Program-made: the position numbers and the translations under genes
Notes under the pieces: model-generated
The model's database searches: none
The model's input: only the letters and a program-made list of their open reading frames with translations
Told to the model about the DNA's origin: nothing
Part shown: positions 6,103 to 12,880 of the stretch, piece after piece
Numbering within the stretch: the stretch's first letter is position 1
Layout: every line of letters begins with the position of its first letter
NCBI GenBank assembly: GCA_009697485.1
Contig: SICY01000004.1
Coordinates: forward strand, 1 to 18,948
DNA from: Nitrosarchaeum sp.
Lineage (GTDB): Archaea; Thermoproteota; Nitrososphaeria; Nitrososphaerales; Nitrosopumilaceae
Length of the DNA stretch: 18,948 nucleotides
Direction: 5' to 3'

Positions 6103-7224
6103 ATGAGATCAGAAATAAAGACTCCAGTAATTTTAGGAATAATAATCGTATCCACAGTGATAGGAATAAATTTATTTTTATTATCCCTAGACTCTCAAGT
6201 TTTAGAATCCAAAGAGAAAGATATTCAAACAAATATTATAACTAATGAAAATAAAATAGACAAGTCAGAGTTCAAGAAAGCTCCTAAACTAGTTGGAATA
6301 TCAGAGTACATCAACACACTTTCTGATGAATTACAAGAAAAAATTGAACAAAGTGTGGTATTATATGATTTTTGGACTTATAGTTGCATCAATTGTATTC
6401 GTACTTTACCTTTCATTACATCGTGGGATGAAAAGTATGCTGATCACGGTCTACTGATAATTGGCATTCATTCTCCAGAATTTGAATTTGAAAAAGATGT
6501 TACAAACGTAAAAAGTGCTGTAGCAAAATATGGAATAAAATATCCTGTAGTTCTGGACAATGAAAAGGAGACATGGAAAGCATTTGAGAACAAATATTGG
6601 CCTCGCAAGTATATTGCAGATCACGAAGGATACATCAGGTATGATCACATTGGAGAGGGAGGATATCAAGAGACTGAGAAAGTAATTCAGCAATTACTCA
6701 AAGAAAGATCTGACTCGATTGGAATGGAAATGGCACTAGATGAAGAACTAGTACAAATAAAAGAATTTGAGCATTCTCGGATTAGTACACCTGAATTGTA
6801 TTTTGGGCATAGTTTTGCCACTGGAAGAAATCAACTTGGAAATCCAGAGGGATTCAAACCAAACCAAGATGTCACATATTCTATCCCAGAATCAACACAA
6901 CTACACCACTTCTATCTTGATGGAACGTGGAAGAATTTGGAAGGAAGTATGCAGTTAGTTTCCAACTCAGGCTCTATTGTTTTGCCATATAGTGGAAAAG
7001 AAGTCAATATTGTAACGGATGGTGAAGCAAACTTAAGAATTAACATTGATGGTGTGATTGTAAATCCATCAATAGCTGGAAAAGATGTAGATATTAATGG
7101 ACAAGTACACGTGCATGAACCAGGATTGTATAACATTGTCCAGACAGATACGCCTGAAGAACACACTCTAGAAATATTTGTAGAAACATCAGGATTTCAA
7201 ATATACACATTTACCTTTGGTTAA
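6103..7224 (+). CDS. membrane-anchored DipZ-like thioredoxin with C-terminal carbohydrate-binding-like domain
   Basis: The 373-residue protein has an N-terminal signal anchor (about 9-29), then a thioredoxin fold on the outside of the cell. The active site is YSCINC (C95, C98), in the FWTYSCINC context typical of the C-terminal part of actinobacterial DipZ rather than the usual WCxxC. IGIHSPEFEFE (120-130), YPVVLDN (147-153) and the WP of KYWPRKY (165-170, likely the cis-proline side) follow. From about 229 (TPELYFG) to the end is the second DipZ domain, beta-rich, closing with YTFTFG. Known DipZ proteins fuse this unit to CcdA; here the CcdA part is the separate gene just upstream. Expected role: reducing or isomerising disulfides in exported proteins with electrons from CcdA. 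Its in vivo substrate is not visible. Confidence 0.85.
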   Translation: MRSEIKTPVILGIIIVSTVIGINLFLLSLDSQVLESKEKDIQTNIITNENKIDKSEFKKAPKLVGISEYINTLSDELQEKIEQSVVLYDFWTYSCINCIRTLPFITSWDEKYADHGLLIIGIHSPEFEFEKDVTNVKSAVAKYGIKYPVVLDNEKETWKAFENKYWPRKYIADHEGYIRYDHIGEGGYQETEKVIQQLLKERSDSIGMEMALDEELVQIKEFEHSRISTPELYFGHSFATGRNQLGNPEGFKPNQDVTYSIPESTQLHHFYLDGTWKNLEGSMQLVSNSGSIVLPYSGKEVNIVTDGEANLRINIDGVIVNPSIAGKDVDINGQVHVHEPGLYNIVQTDTPEEHTLEIFVETSGFQIYTFTFG

Positions 7225-7258
7225 CATGTAACCAAACTCCCATGTTACTGTGGTTACA
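7219..7258. repeat. nested inverted repeats TGTAACCA...TGGTTACA
   Basis: TGTAACCA (7227-7234) and TGGTTACA (7251-7258) form a perfect 8-bp inverted repeat with a 16-base spacer. GGTTA (7219-7223) makes a second, overlapping 5-bp repeat with TAACC (7229-7233), and GTTAC occurs again at 7244-7248. There is no T-run after it, so an operator upstream of the cdvB-type gene is likelier than a terminator. The element starts within the stop codon region of the DipZ-like gene. Confidence 0.5.
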
Positions 7259-7278
7259 CATATGCTAGTGACAAATTC

Positions 7279-7286
7279 ATTTAAAA
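7279..7286 (+). promoter_or_regulatory. TATA box of the CdvB-type gene
   Basis: ATTTAAAA is centred about 23 bases before the ATG at 7305, consistent with a leaderless or near-leaderless transcript. Confidence 0.5.
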
Positions 7287-7304
7287 CAAAATTTCACATC
7301 ATTA

Positions 7305-7973
7305 ATGAGGAATAAAGATTTGATAAGTAACTCATGGAATAAAGCAGAAGGAGAGAGTATTTCTCAAAGAGTAATGAGTAGGGTAAAACCAGACATTCCA
7401 TTAAAAACAAGAATTGAAGAAGCGCAAAGAAAGTTACAATTTCAAATTAGTAAATTAGAAGGGATTACAGAAAAGTTGCAAATGAAACATGACGGAATTT
7501 TTGAAAAGGTGGTTAATGCTCAAAAATCACACAATAATGCATATGCTCAAGCATATGCAAATGAACTGGTTCAAGTCAGAAAGATGAAAAATATGGTAAG
7601 TGGAGCAAAACTTGCAATGGAACAAATTCAATTAAGACTCAATACCGTATCAGAACTAGGAGATGTTGTAGTAACACTCAGTCCATGCATGTCAATAATC
7701 AAGGGATTAAGTCCATCACTTAGTGGAATAATGCCAGAAGCAACATCATCTATGCAAGATTTATCACAAATATTAGGAGACTTAATGATGGGCTCTTCAA
7801 TGGGAGGAAGCGATTTGATGAACACAGGAAGTGTTACAAGCGCAGATACACTAGCAATTCTTGAAGAAGCACATTCAGTAATTGCAGGACAAATGAAATC
7901 ATCAATACCAGACATTCCAGACAATCTAAAACACGAAATTATTCAGAGAAGAACATCAGATGTTTTGATTTAA
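7305..7973 (+). CDS. CdvB-family ESCRT-III (Snf7-like) protein
   Basis: This is a 222-residue helical protein of the archaeal ESCRT-III/CdvB family, whose members polymerise on membranes during cell division and are remodelled by the AAA ATPase CdvC. The long basic and coiled N-terminal helices (about 30-115, with LKTRIEEAQRKLQFQISKL and QVRKMKNMVSGAKLAMEQIQ) form the Snf7 core. A loop containing LSPSLSGIMPEA follows, then a Met/Gly/Ser-rich linker (160-172) and a C-terminal acidic helix. IPDIP at 201-205 resembles the proline-rich MIM2 motif that binds the MIT domain of CdvC. No winged-helix domain for CdvA binding is seen, so this may be a CdvB paralogue rather than the main CdvB. It is a single-gene unit between an inverted repeat and a T-rich terminator. 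Confidence 0.85.
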   Translation: MRNKDLISNSWNKAEGESISQRVMSRVKPDIPLKTRIEEAQRKLQFQISKLEGITEKLQMKHDGIFEKVVNAQKSHNNAYAQAYANELVQVRKMKNMVSGAKLAMEQIQLRLNTVSELGDVVVTLSPCMSIIKGLSPSLSGIMPEATSSMQDLSQILGDLMMGSSMGGSDLMNTGSVTSADTLAILEEAHSVIAGQMKSSIPDIPDNLKHEIIQRRTSDVLI

Positions 7974-7982
7974 TTAAGATCT

Positions 7983-8014
7983 AATTTTATTTTATTTTCT
8001 TTTTACTTTTTTGA
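7983..8014 (+). terminator. T-rich terminator after the CdvB-type gene
   Basis: Several runs of four to six T begin ten bases after the stop codon. The tract also encodes the lysine-rich end of the convergent gene on the other strand, so two genes share the same DNA for different purposes. Confidence 0.5.
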
Positions 8015-8328
8015 ATTAAAATTTTTTTAATTCTAGATATTGTAGGATAACTGTATCCTCTGCGTCGATAATTGGCGATCATCATTTTCCAATTTTTTAA
8101 TCTCCATTGAGCTTGCTCGGATGTAACAGAATGAACTTCTTTTTGAATAATACTTTTTCTTCCAACTTTTAGTGTGCCAGCATCTTTTGCAGACCATCGA
8201 TTTTTGGCAAACTTTAGACCGGATAGAATATCGTCAAGTGGCATTTCCTTAAGATACTCTCGTAGTTTTTTTAGTTCAGATTCAGTAGGTTGTTGTGATA
8301 TTTGTAACTCAATTACAGGTTTTTGCAT
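7987..8328 (-). CDS. basic 113-residue protein of unknown function
   Basis: I do not recognise this protein. Its N-terminal half is mixed and helical (QQPTESELKKLREYLKEM, about 12-29, then DDILSGLKFAKNRWSAKD). Its C-terminal half is very basic (WRLKNWKMMIANYRRRGYSYPTI, about 76-98, split around RRRG) and ends in KSKKKIK. It has no cysteine pairs, membrane segment or signal peptide. The charge suggests a nucleic-acid or ribosome partner, but that is inference. The ATG at 8328 has TTCTTAAACC upstream (8349-8358 on the plus strand), centred about 25 bases away, which supports the start and a leaderless message. It is convergent with the CdvB-type gene and its last codons lie in that gene's terminator. 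Confidence 0.75.
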   Translation of the reverse strand: MQKPVIELQISQQPTESELKKLREYLKEMPLDDILSGLKFAKNRWSAKDAGTLKVGRKSIIQKEVHSVTSEQAQWRLKNWKMMIANYRRRGYSYPTISRIKKILIQKSKKKIK

Positions 8329-8421
8329 GAAATTATTAGAAACTAATGGTTTAAGAAATTCTTGCTGAATCAGATTTAACTAAAACAGGAAATAAATGAA
8401 GAGTAATTCCATGGAAAGACG

Positions 8422-8544
8422 CTAGCAGTCAAGTAATGACAAGCTAGAATTTTTACAAATTTCCATATATATCGCAAATCCAAAAATCAGTGTAGCAAAT
8501 ACTGCCAATGGGATTATGATGAAAATTTTTGTCTTTAGACCCAT
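8422..8544 (-). CDS. 40-residue single-helix membrane mini-protein
   Basis: ATG at 8544 (minus strand) begins MGLKTK, followed by a hydrophobic helix (IFIIIPLAVFATLIFGFAIYM, about 7-27) and a polar tail with two cysteines (EICKNSS... ending LLDC). The basic N-terminus predicts an N-in, C-out single span. A strong TATA box, TTTTATATG, lies 24 bases before the ATG, the best promoter match in this part of the window and the main support for so short a gene. It lies between the basic 113-residue gene and the DUF371 gene on the same strand. The family is not recognised. It is similar in design, not in sequence, to the mini-proteins at 5167-5271 and 10870-10980. Confidence 0.6.
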   Translation of the reverse strand: MGLKTKIFIIIPLAVFATLIFGFAIYMEICKNSSLSLLDC

Positions 8545-8563
8545 ATTGTAGATTAAATGTATT

Positions 8564-8572
8564 CATATAAAA
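8564..8572 (-). promoter_or_regulatory. TATA box of the 40-residue membrane mini-protein
   Basis: CATATAAAA on the plus strand reads TTTTATATG on the coding strand. It is centred 24 bases upstream of the ATG at 8544. Confidence 0.55.
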
Positions 8573-8583
8573 TTGTCACAGAT

Positions 8584-9000
8584 TTAATCAATTATTATGG
8601 TAAGCGTTCCTTTGGTTTTTGGATTTTGTAGTAATGATATCATCTCTCTAGGTATAAGATCAGATGCTTTATCGCATTTTACAGCTAATGTTCTTGGACA
8701 TATAAAACCACTTTTTCTAATTACGATATCTTCCATATGAGTAAGAACAAGATTCTCATGGCCTCTGCCCTCAACATTAAATTCATGTTTGCCTACTTTG
8801 ATTAAAAATAATACTTTAGAATTTGGATTTTGCAATTTTTTTTTTAATGAAGACGGTAAATCAGCACAGCTAGATGAGGCATTAACTCCAATAATACAAT
8901 CACCGCTTGGAGTAAGATGAGATTCTTTTGTGATTTCAATTGTTTTCTGATGGTTTGATCTAATATTTTCATGACCAGAAAATTGAATTTCAAATCTCAC
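8584..9000 (-). CDS. DUF371 family protein
   Basis: This is an archaeal DUF371 protein with no established function. The typical pattern is clear: FSGHENIRSNHQKTIEITKE near the N-terminus, LTPSGDCIIGVNASSSC, then a second GRGHENLVLTHMEDIVIRKSGF repeat-like block, ICPRTLAVKCDKAS and a closing LLQNPKTKGTLTI. The two GHEN...H blocks suggest an internal duplication. The GTG at 9000 gives 138 residues beginning with RFEIQFSGHEN, where DUF371 proteins normally start. A TTG at 9024 would add eight residues, but those codons include TATTTATA and look like promoter DNA. A possible TATA box (GTTTAATTTG) lies about 27 bases before 9000. It appears to be transcribed on its own. Confidence 0.85.
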   Translation of the reverse strand: MRFEIQFSGHENIRSNHQKTIEITKESHLTPSGDCIIGVNASSSCADLPSSLKKKLQNPNSKVLFLIKVGKHEFNVEGRGHENLVLTHMEDIVIRKSGFICPRTLAVKCDKASDLIPREMISLLQNPKTKGTLTIIID

Positions 9001-9024
9001 GGCAGTATAAATAGCCAGACTCAA

Positions 9025-9246
9025 ATTAAACTTTCTTGAATTTTTTGCTTTGTATTAAGAAAATATTGTTCCATTGAAATGAAACACTAGATTAAAGCAC
9101 AATTTTTATGGAAAAAAGCATACCATCTATTTAATTTAATCAGAAAACAAAAATGACTTTTGTTAAAATACTATAATCTATGGCATTGCTTGAAGATTGA
9201 GCCTGATCTATTATCGTGCATAAATTTTAGTAAAGGCAAGTAACGC
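9025..9246. other. divergent intergenic region between the DUF371 gene and psmA
   Basis: This holds the divergent promoters and otherwise nothing I can assign. No tRNA-like T-loop and no convincing small ORF is present. Confidence 0.4.
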
Positions 9247-9256
9247 TTTAATTAAA
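9247..9256 (+). promoter_or_regulatory. TATA box of psmA
   Basis: TTTAATTAAA is centred 26 bases before the psmA ATG, the expected position for a leaderless transcript. Confidence 0.6.
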
Positions 9257-9277
9257 CTTTCAAAGCACTGAAATCAA

Positions 9278-10015
9278 ATGCTTCCTGCACAACAAGGTTA
9301 TGATAGAGCAATCACGGTATTTTCACCAGACGGTAGACTTTACCAAGTGGAATATGCCATTGAAACTGTACGAAGAGGAACAATTGCAGTTGGAATAAAA
9401 TCCAAAGAGGGGATCGTAATTGCAGTAGAAGAAAAACCAAGAAAATTGCAGATAACAGATATTGCTCAAAAAATATTTCAAATTGATGATCATGTGGGAG
9501 TAGCTGCTGCAGGATACATCCCAGATGCCAGAAGTCAAGTAGATAATGCAAGATTCTTTTCTCAAAGTAACAAGATGATTTATGATGAAGCAGTAGAAGT
9601 TGAAACAATTGCAAAACATTTAGCTGATCAATGTCAACAGTTTACACAATATGCAGGAGTAAGACCTTTTGGAGTTGCATTAATTTTAGGTGGAGTAGTT
9701 AACAATAATGCTCAGCTTTACCTAACAGATCCAAGTGGAACTTACATTTCATATGATGCAATTGCAATTGGTTCAGGTTCAGATCAAGTAACTGATTTTC
9801 TAGAGAAAACATACAAGAAGGAATTATCTCTAGATGATGCATCAGCATTAGCAGCTGCAGCAATTTATCTATCAAGTGAAGATAAGGAAGGAACAAGTCA
9901 TATCAGAATGGCACAAATCAAATCAAAAACAGGTTTATTTGAATTAGTATCAGATGAACAAATAGCAAAATATGCAAAAACAGCTAAAGAAAAATATCCT
10001 CATGAAAAGAAATAG
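9278..10015 (+). CDS. psmA: proteasome subunit alpha (PsmA)
   Basis: PsmA forms the heptameric outer rings of the archaeal 20S proteasome, which gate entry to the beta-subunit proteolytic chamber and dock the PAN or Cdc48 unfoldase. The 245 residues match the family. The alpha signature GYDRAITVFSPDGRLYQVEY (7-26) is intact, preceded by the short MLPAQQ gate tail. VRRGTIAVGIK, GVAAAGYIPDAR, RPFGVALILGG, LYLTDPSGTYISYDAIAIGSG and the final basic tail follow as in other alpha subunits. There is no N-terminal catalytic threonine, as expected. The SPOUT methyltransferase gene starts 33 bases downstream and is probably cotranscribed; no terminator is visible between them. Confidence 0.96.
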   Translation: MLPAQQGYDRAITVFSPDGRLYQVEYAIETVRRGTIAVGIKSKEGIVIAVEEKPRKLQITDIAQKIFQIDDHVGVAAAGYIPDARSQVDNARFFSQSNKMIYDEAVEVETIAKHLADQCQQFTQYAGVRPFGVALILGGVVNNNAQLYLTDPSGTYISYDAIAIGSGSDQVTDFLEKTYKKELSLDDASALAAAAIYLSSEDKEGTSHIRMAQIKSKTGLFELVSDEQIAKYAKTAKEKYPHEKK

Positions 10016-10047
10016 TACTTTACAACTAAATATGTGATTAAATTACT

Positions 10048-10860
10048 TTGAAAATATCTGTTGCGATTCCAGAATCAGCATTATCTGATGAGTCCTTAAA
10101 ACTTGATAAGACTAGAAAGATATCCGTTCTTGCCAGAGCTTGTGCAATTTTTAAAATAGATACCATCTATGTATATCAGGAAGGAAACTACAAAGAAGAC
10201 GGAAATTTACTTGTAACTATTTTAAAATATTTAGAAACACCTCAGTTTTTACGAAGAAGGCTTTTTCCAAAAATGAACGAGTTAAAATTTGCAGGTGTTT
10301 TAATGCCATTGAAAATTCCTAGTCACTCAACGCCAGCAAATCCTAAAAAAATAAACACCGGAGATGTAAGAGAAGGAGTAGTAGTAAGTATCAAAGGTAA
10401 ACGATTTGTCGACGTTGGAATCAATGAGTTGATACCATTTTTTGGAAAAGAAAATGTAGGTAAAAGAGTAACTGTTCAGTTTAAAACAGGATACCCTGAT
10501 TTTTCAGTCAAAGAAATTCAAAGAAGTGAAGCTCCAATGTATTGGGGATTTGCAGTAAAAGAGAGAGCAAGTCTATTTTCATTATTAACTGAATGGCAAG
10601 GAAATACAATCATCACATCAAAGAAAGGAAAGACAGCCACAAAAGAGCAACTAACAAAATATCTAGGTTCGGATATTCCGATTTTGGTAGTTTTTGGTTC
10701 ACCCGAAAAAGGAGTACATGAAATACTTGGCGGTAAAATGAAAAATGTTCAAAATGCTAAAACATTAAACTTCTTTCCAAATCAAGCAACGGAAACAGTA
10801 CGTTTGGAAGAAGCAATTCTAGGAACATTATCAATAATTAATTCACATAGAATAGGTTAA
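10048..10860 (+). CDS. SPOUT-class RNA methyltransferase (SPOUT1/COG2106 family)
   Basis: This 270-residue protein belongs to the archaeal/eukaryotic SPOUT family related to human SPOUT1 (C9orf114), predicted to methylate RNA using S-adenosylmethionine. The N-terminal Rossmann half (ISVAIPESALSD, 3-14; SVLARACAIFKIDTIYVYQ, 26-44) is interrupted by an OB-fold-like insertion (about 75-160, including GDVREGVVVSIKGKRFVDVG). The C-terminal half carries the SAM-binding trefoil-knot region (PILVVFGSPEKGVHEIL, then LNFFPNQATETVRLEEAILGTLSIIN). The start is TTG, with GTGAT at 10034-10038 as a possible ribosome-binding site. Archaeal members are often next to the uL3 gene, as here, so an rRNA target is plausible, but the modified base cannot be read from sequence. 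Confidence 0.85.
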   Translation: MKISVAIPESALSDESLKLDKTRKISVLARACAIFKIDTIYVYQEGNYKEDGNLLVTILKYLETPQFLRRRLFPKMNELKFAGVLMPLKIPSHSTPANPKKINTGDVREGVVVSIKGKRFVDVGINELIPFFGKENVGKRVTVQFKTGYPDFSVKEIQRSEAPMYWGFAVKERASLFSLLTEWQGNTIITSKKGKTATKEQLTKYLGSDIPILVVFGSPEKGVHEILGGKMKNVQNAKTLNFFPNQATETVRLEEAILGTLSIINSHRIG

Positions 10861-10869
10861 AACAAAAAC

Positions 10870-10980
10870 ATGGGTGAAAAAAGAAATTTCTTAATTTTAG
10901 CAATTGGGTTAGGAGTAGTAGGAGTAATCATTGGTGGAATAACTATTTGGAATTTTGTAAATAATTTGATAGTACCTTGA
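10870..10980 (+). CDS. 36-residue single-helix membrane mini-protein
   Basis: ATG at 10870, nine bases after the methyltransferase stop, gives MGEKRN followed by a glycine-rich hydrophobic helix (FLILAIGLGVVGVIIGGITI, about 7-26) and WNFVNNLIVP. The charge pattern predicts a cytoplasmic N-terminus and one span. The close spacing suggests it belongs to the psmA-methyltransferase transcript. It is too short to be Sec61-beta or SecE and lacks their motifs. The family is not recognised. The small size is a caution, but a clean 20-residue membrane helix starting right after a gene is unlikely to be accidental. Confidence 0.55.
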   Translation: MGEKRNFLILAIGLGVVGVIIGGITIWNFVNNLIVP

Positions 10981-10998
10981 TCATAATTGAAATAGTTC

Positions 10999-11027
10999 GT
11001 TAACCTAACAATTTTAGCAAGTTAACC
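10999..11027. promoter_or_regulatory. two GTTAACC repeats 22 bp apart upstream of the uL3 operon
   Basis: GTTAACC occurs at 10999-11005 and again at 11021-11027, on the same face of the helix two turns apart. Each contains the palindrome GTTAAC. They lie 14-42 bases before the TATA-like TTTATTA at 11041, where an archaeal activator or repressor could act. The regulator is unknown. Confidence 0.4.
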
Positions 11028-11040
11028 ATATCTCACATGA

Positions 11041-11047
11041 TTTATTA
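11041..11047 (+). promoter_or_regulatory. TATA-like box of the ribosomal protein operon
   Basis: TTTATTA is centred about 32 bases before the uL3 ATG, predicting a very short 5' leader. The match is weaker than those of psmA or ccdA. Confidence 0.4.
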
Positions 11048-11075
11048 GACGGTTGAAGACGATTTCGATTTATCC

Positions 11076-12068
11076 ATGGGACATAGAAAATATGCTCAAC
11101 CACGTAGAGGAAGCGCTGCATACTATCCAAGGGGACGTGCCAAAAGTATGGAAGCAAGAATCAGATCATGGCCAAAAAATAATTCAAATGAACCAAAAAT
11201 TTTAGCACATTGTGGTTTCAAGGCAGGATGTGTACAAATAGTAACTATAGATGATCGTGAAAAAACTCCAAATGCAGGAAAACAATTGGTTAGTCTTGGA
11301 ACAGTTTTAGTTACTCCGCCAGTTTCAATATTAGGAATTAGAGGCTATTCAAAAGATCATTATGGATTACATGCAGAATTTGATGTATATGCAGATGAAT
11401 TTCCAAAAAGTATCTCAAAAGAGATTAATTTAAAAAACAAAGAAGGGGCAATTGAAAATGCAGAAAAAATGCTTGGCAGAGTAAAAGAAATTTTTGCAAT
11501 CGTTGCAGTGTCGCCACGCGCTGCAGGATTAGAACAAAAAAAGCCATACATCTTTGAAGCATTAGTTAGTGGCGGAGATGTTAAAAAACAATTTGCTCAT
11601 GTCAAAGAATTATTAGGAAAAGAAATTAAAATTGATCAAATTTTTGAAACAGGTGCAACTATAGATGTTGCAGCAATTACAAAAGGCAAAGGTTGGCAAG
11701 GAGTCATACAAAGATTTGGAGTCAAGAAAAAACAACACAAATCAAGAAAAACAGTGAGAGAAGTTGCTTCACTAGGTCCAATTTCACCATCAAACGTCAT
11801 GTATTCAGTTCCAAGAGCAGGACAAATGGGATTCCATCAAAGAACAGAATACGATAAAAGAATTATGATGATGGGCAATACAGAAAATAATCAGATAAAA
11901 ATAAACCCAGACGGCGGATACAAACATTTTGGTTTAGTAAAAGGAGATTTCATTATTCTAAAAGGTTCAGTTCCAGGAACATACAGAAGATTAATCAAAC
12001 TAAGAAGCCAAATTAGAAATGCGCCAGTAAAAATTACCAAGCCAAATATTTTAGAGGTAGTAATATAA
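11076..12068 (+). CDS. rpl3: large subunit ribosomal protein uL3
   Basis: uL3 is an early-assembling 50S protein whose extended arm reaches the peptidyl transferase centre. The 330 residues match archaeal/eukaryotic uL3. The N-terminus GHRKYAQPRRGSAAYYPRGRA is typical of the archaeal form. The arm contains KGKGWQGVIQRFGVKKKQHKS (203-223) and the H-rich AGQMGFHQRTEYDKR (248-262). The C-terminus returns to the globular domain (KGDFIILKGSVPGTYRRLI). It is the first gene of the operon, and its TAA overlaps the next ATG by one base (TAATG), pointing to coupled translation with uL4. Confidence 0.97.
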   Translation: MGHRKYAQPRRGSAAYYPRGRAKSMEARIRSWPKNNSNEPKILAHCGFKAGCVQIVTIDDREKTPNAGKQLVSLGTVLVTPPVSILGIRGYSKDHYGLHAEFDVYADEFPKSISKEINLKNKEGAIENAEKMLGRVKEIFAIVAVSPRAAGLEQKKPYIFEALVSGGDVKKQFAHVKELLGKEIKIDQIFETGATIDVAAITKGKGWQGVIQRFGVKKKQHKSRKTVREVASLGPISPSNVMYSVPRAGQMGFHQRTEYDKRIMMMGNTENNQIKINPDGGYKHFGLVKGDFIILKGSVPGTYRRLIKLRSQIRNAPVKITKPNILEVVI

Positions 12069-12880
12069 TGAAAGCAGCAGCATTTACAATAACAGGAACT
12101 AAAGACGGGGAAGTGGAATTGCCACTAATATTTTCAACTCCGTTTAGAGCAGAACTAATTCACAAAGCATTCACAAATCTAACTTCACACAAATTCCAAC
12201 CACAGGGAAGACATCCAACTGCAGGTATGGATGTAGTAGCAAGATCAAACGATCCACCAACAGGACAGCATACAGCACGTATTGCAAAAATGAAAGGTGG
12301 AGGAGGCGGAAGACAGGGTCAAGCTGGTGGTGTTGCATCAGTAAGGGGTGGAAGACAAGCTCATCCCCCTATTGTAGATAAAGTAATTTTCAAGAAATTA
12401 AATAAAAAAGAAAATAAATTGGCATTGTGTTCTGCAATAGCTGCAACAGCGTCAAAAGATTTGATACAATCAAGAGGTCACAAAGTAGAAGATATCAAGT
12501 CATTCCCAATCATAGTATCAAATGATATAGAATTGATTTCAAAAGCAAGTCAAATGTCTAAAATATTGGAAGATCTAAATCTTATGAAAGATGTCGAAAG
12601 ATTACAAGCAAGAAAACCACGTACTGGAAAGGCTTCACTTAGAGGAAGAAGTAAAAAAGTTGGAAAGAGCGTATTGTTTGTCACAAAAGATTCATCAAAA
12701 ATAAGTAAAGCATGTGGCACACTGCCAGGAGTAGAAGTAAGAGCAGTTAAAGACTTGAGCGTGTTAGATCTAGCACCAGGTTCAGATCCTATTAGATTAA
12801 CAGTTTATTCAAAAGCAGCAATAGAAGAAATTGCAAAAATAAAATCAACACATCTAGAATTAATGGTGAAAACACGATGA
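12068..12880 (+). CDS. rpl4: large subunit ribosomal protein uL4
   Basis: uL4 is a 50S protein with a globular domain on the solvent side and a long loop lining the nascent-peptide exit tunnel. The 270 residues are of the archaeal size class. The loop is visible at about 46-101, with PQGRHPTAGMDVVA, a run of five glycines (77-81) and VRGGRQAHPP. The C-terminal half has RARKPRTGKASLRGRSKK-like basic sequence followed by a Rossmann-like end. It overlaps uL3 by one base and uL23 by four (ATGA). Confidence 0.96.
   Translation: MKAAAFTITGTKDGEVELPLIFSTPFRAELIHKAFTNLTSHKFQPQGRHPTAGMDVVARSNDPPTGQHTARIAKMKGGGGGRQGQAGGVASVRGGRQAHPPIVDKVIFKKLNKKENKLALCSAIAATASKDLIQSRGHKVEDIKSFPIIVSNDIELISKASQMSKILEDLNLMKDVERLQARKPRTGKASLRGRSKKVGKSVLFVTKDSSKISKACGTLPGVEVRAVKDLSVLDLAPGSDPIRLTVYSKAAIEEIAKIKSTHLELMVKTR

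Noticed and set aside
9160..9245. Possible tRNA or structured RNA before psmA
   Set aside because: No T-loop consensus, no acceptor stem pairing and no anticodon arm could be found.
9312..9614. Long minus-strand open frames within psmA and in ribosomal genes
   Set aside because: They are complementary-strand shadows of well-identified genes, with unnatural leucine/phenylalanine-rich composition.
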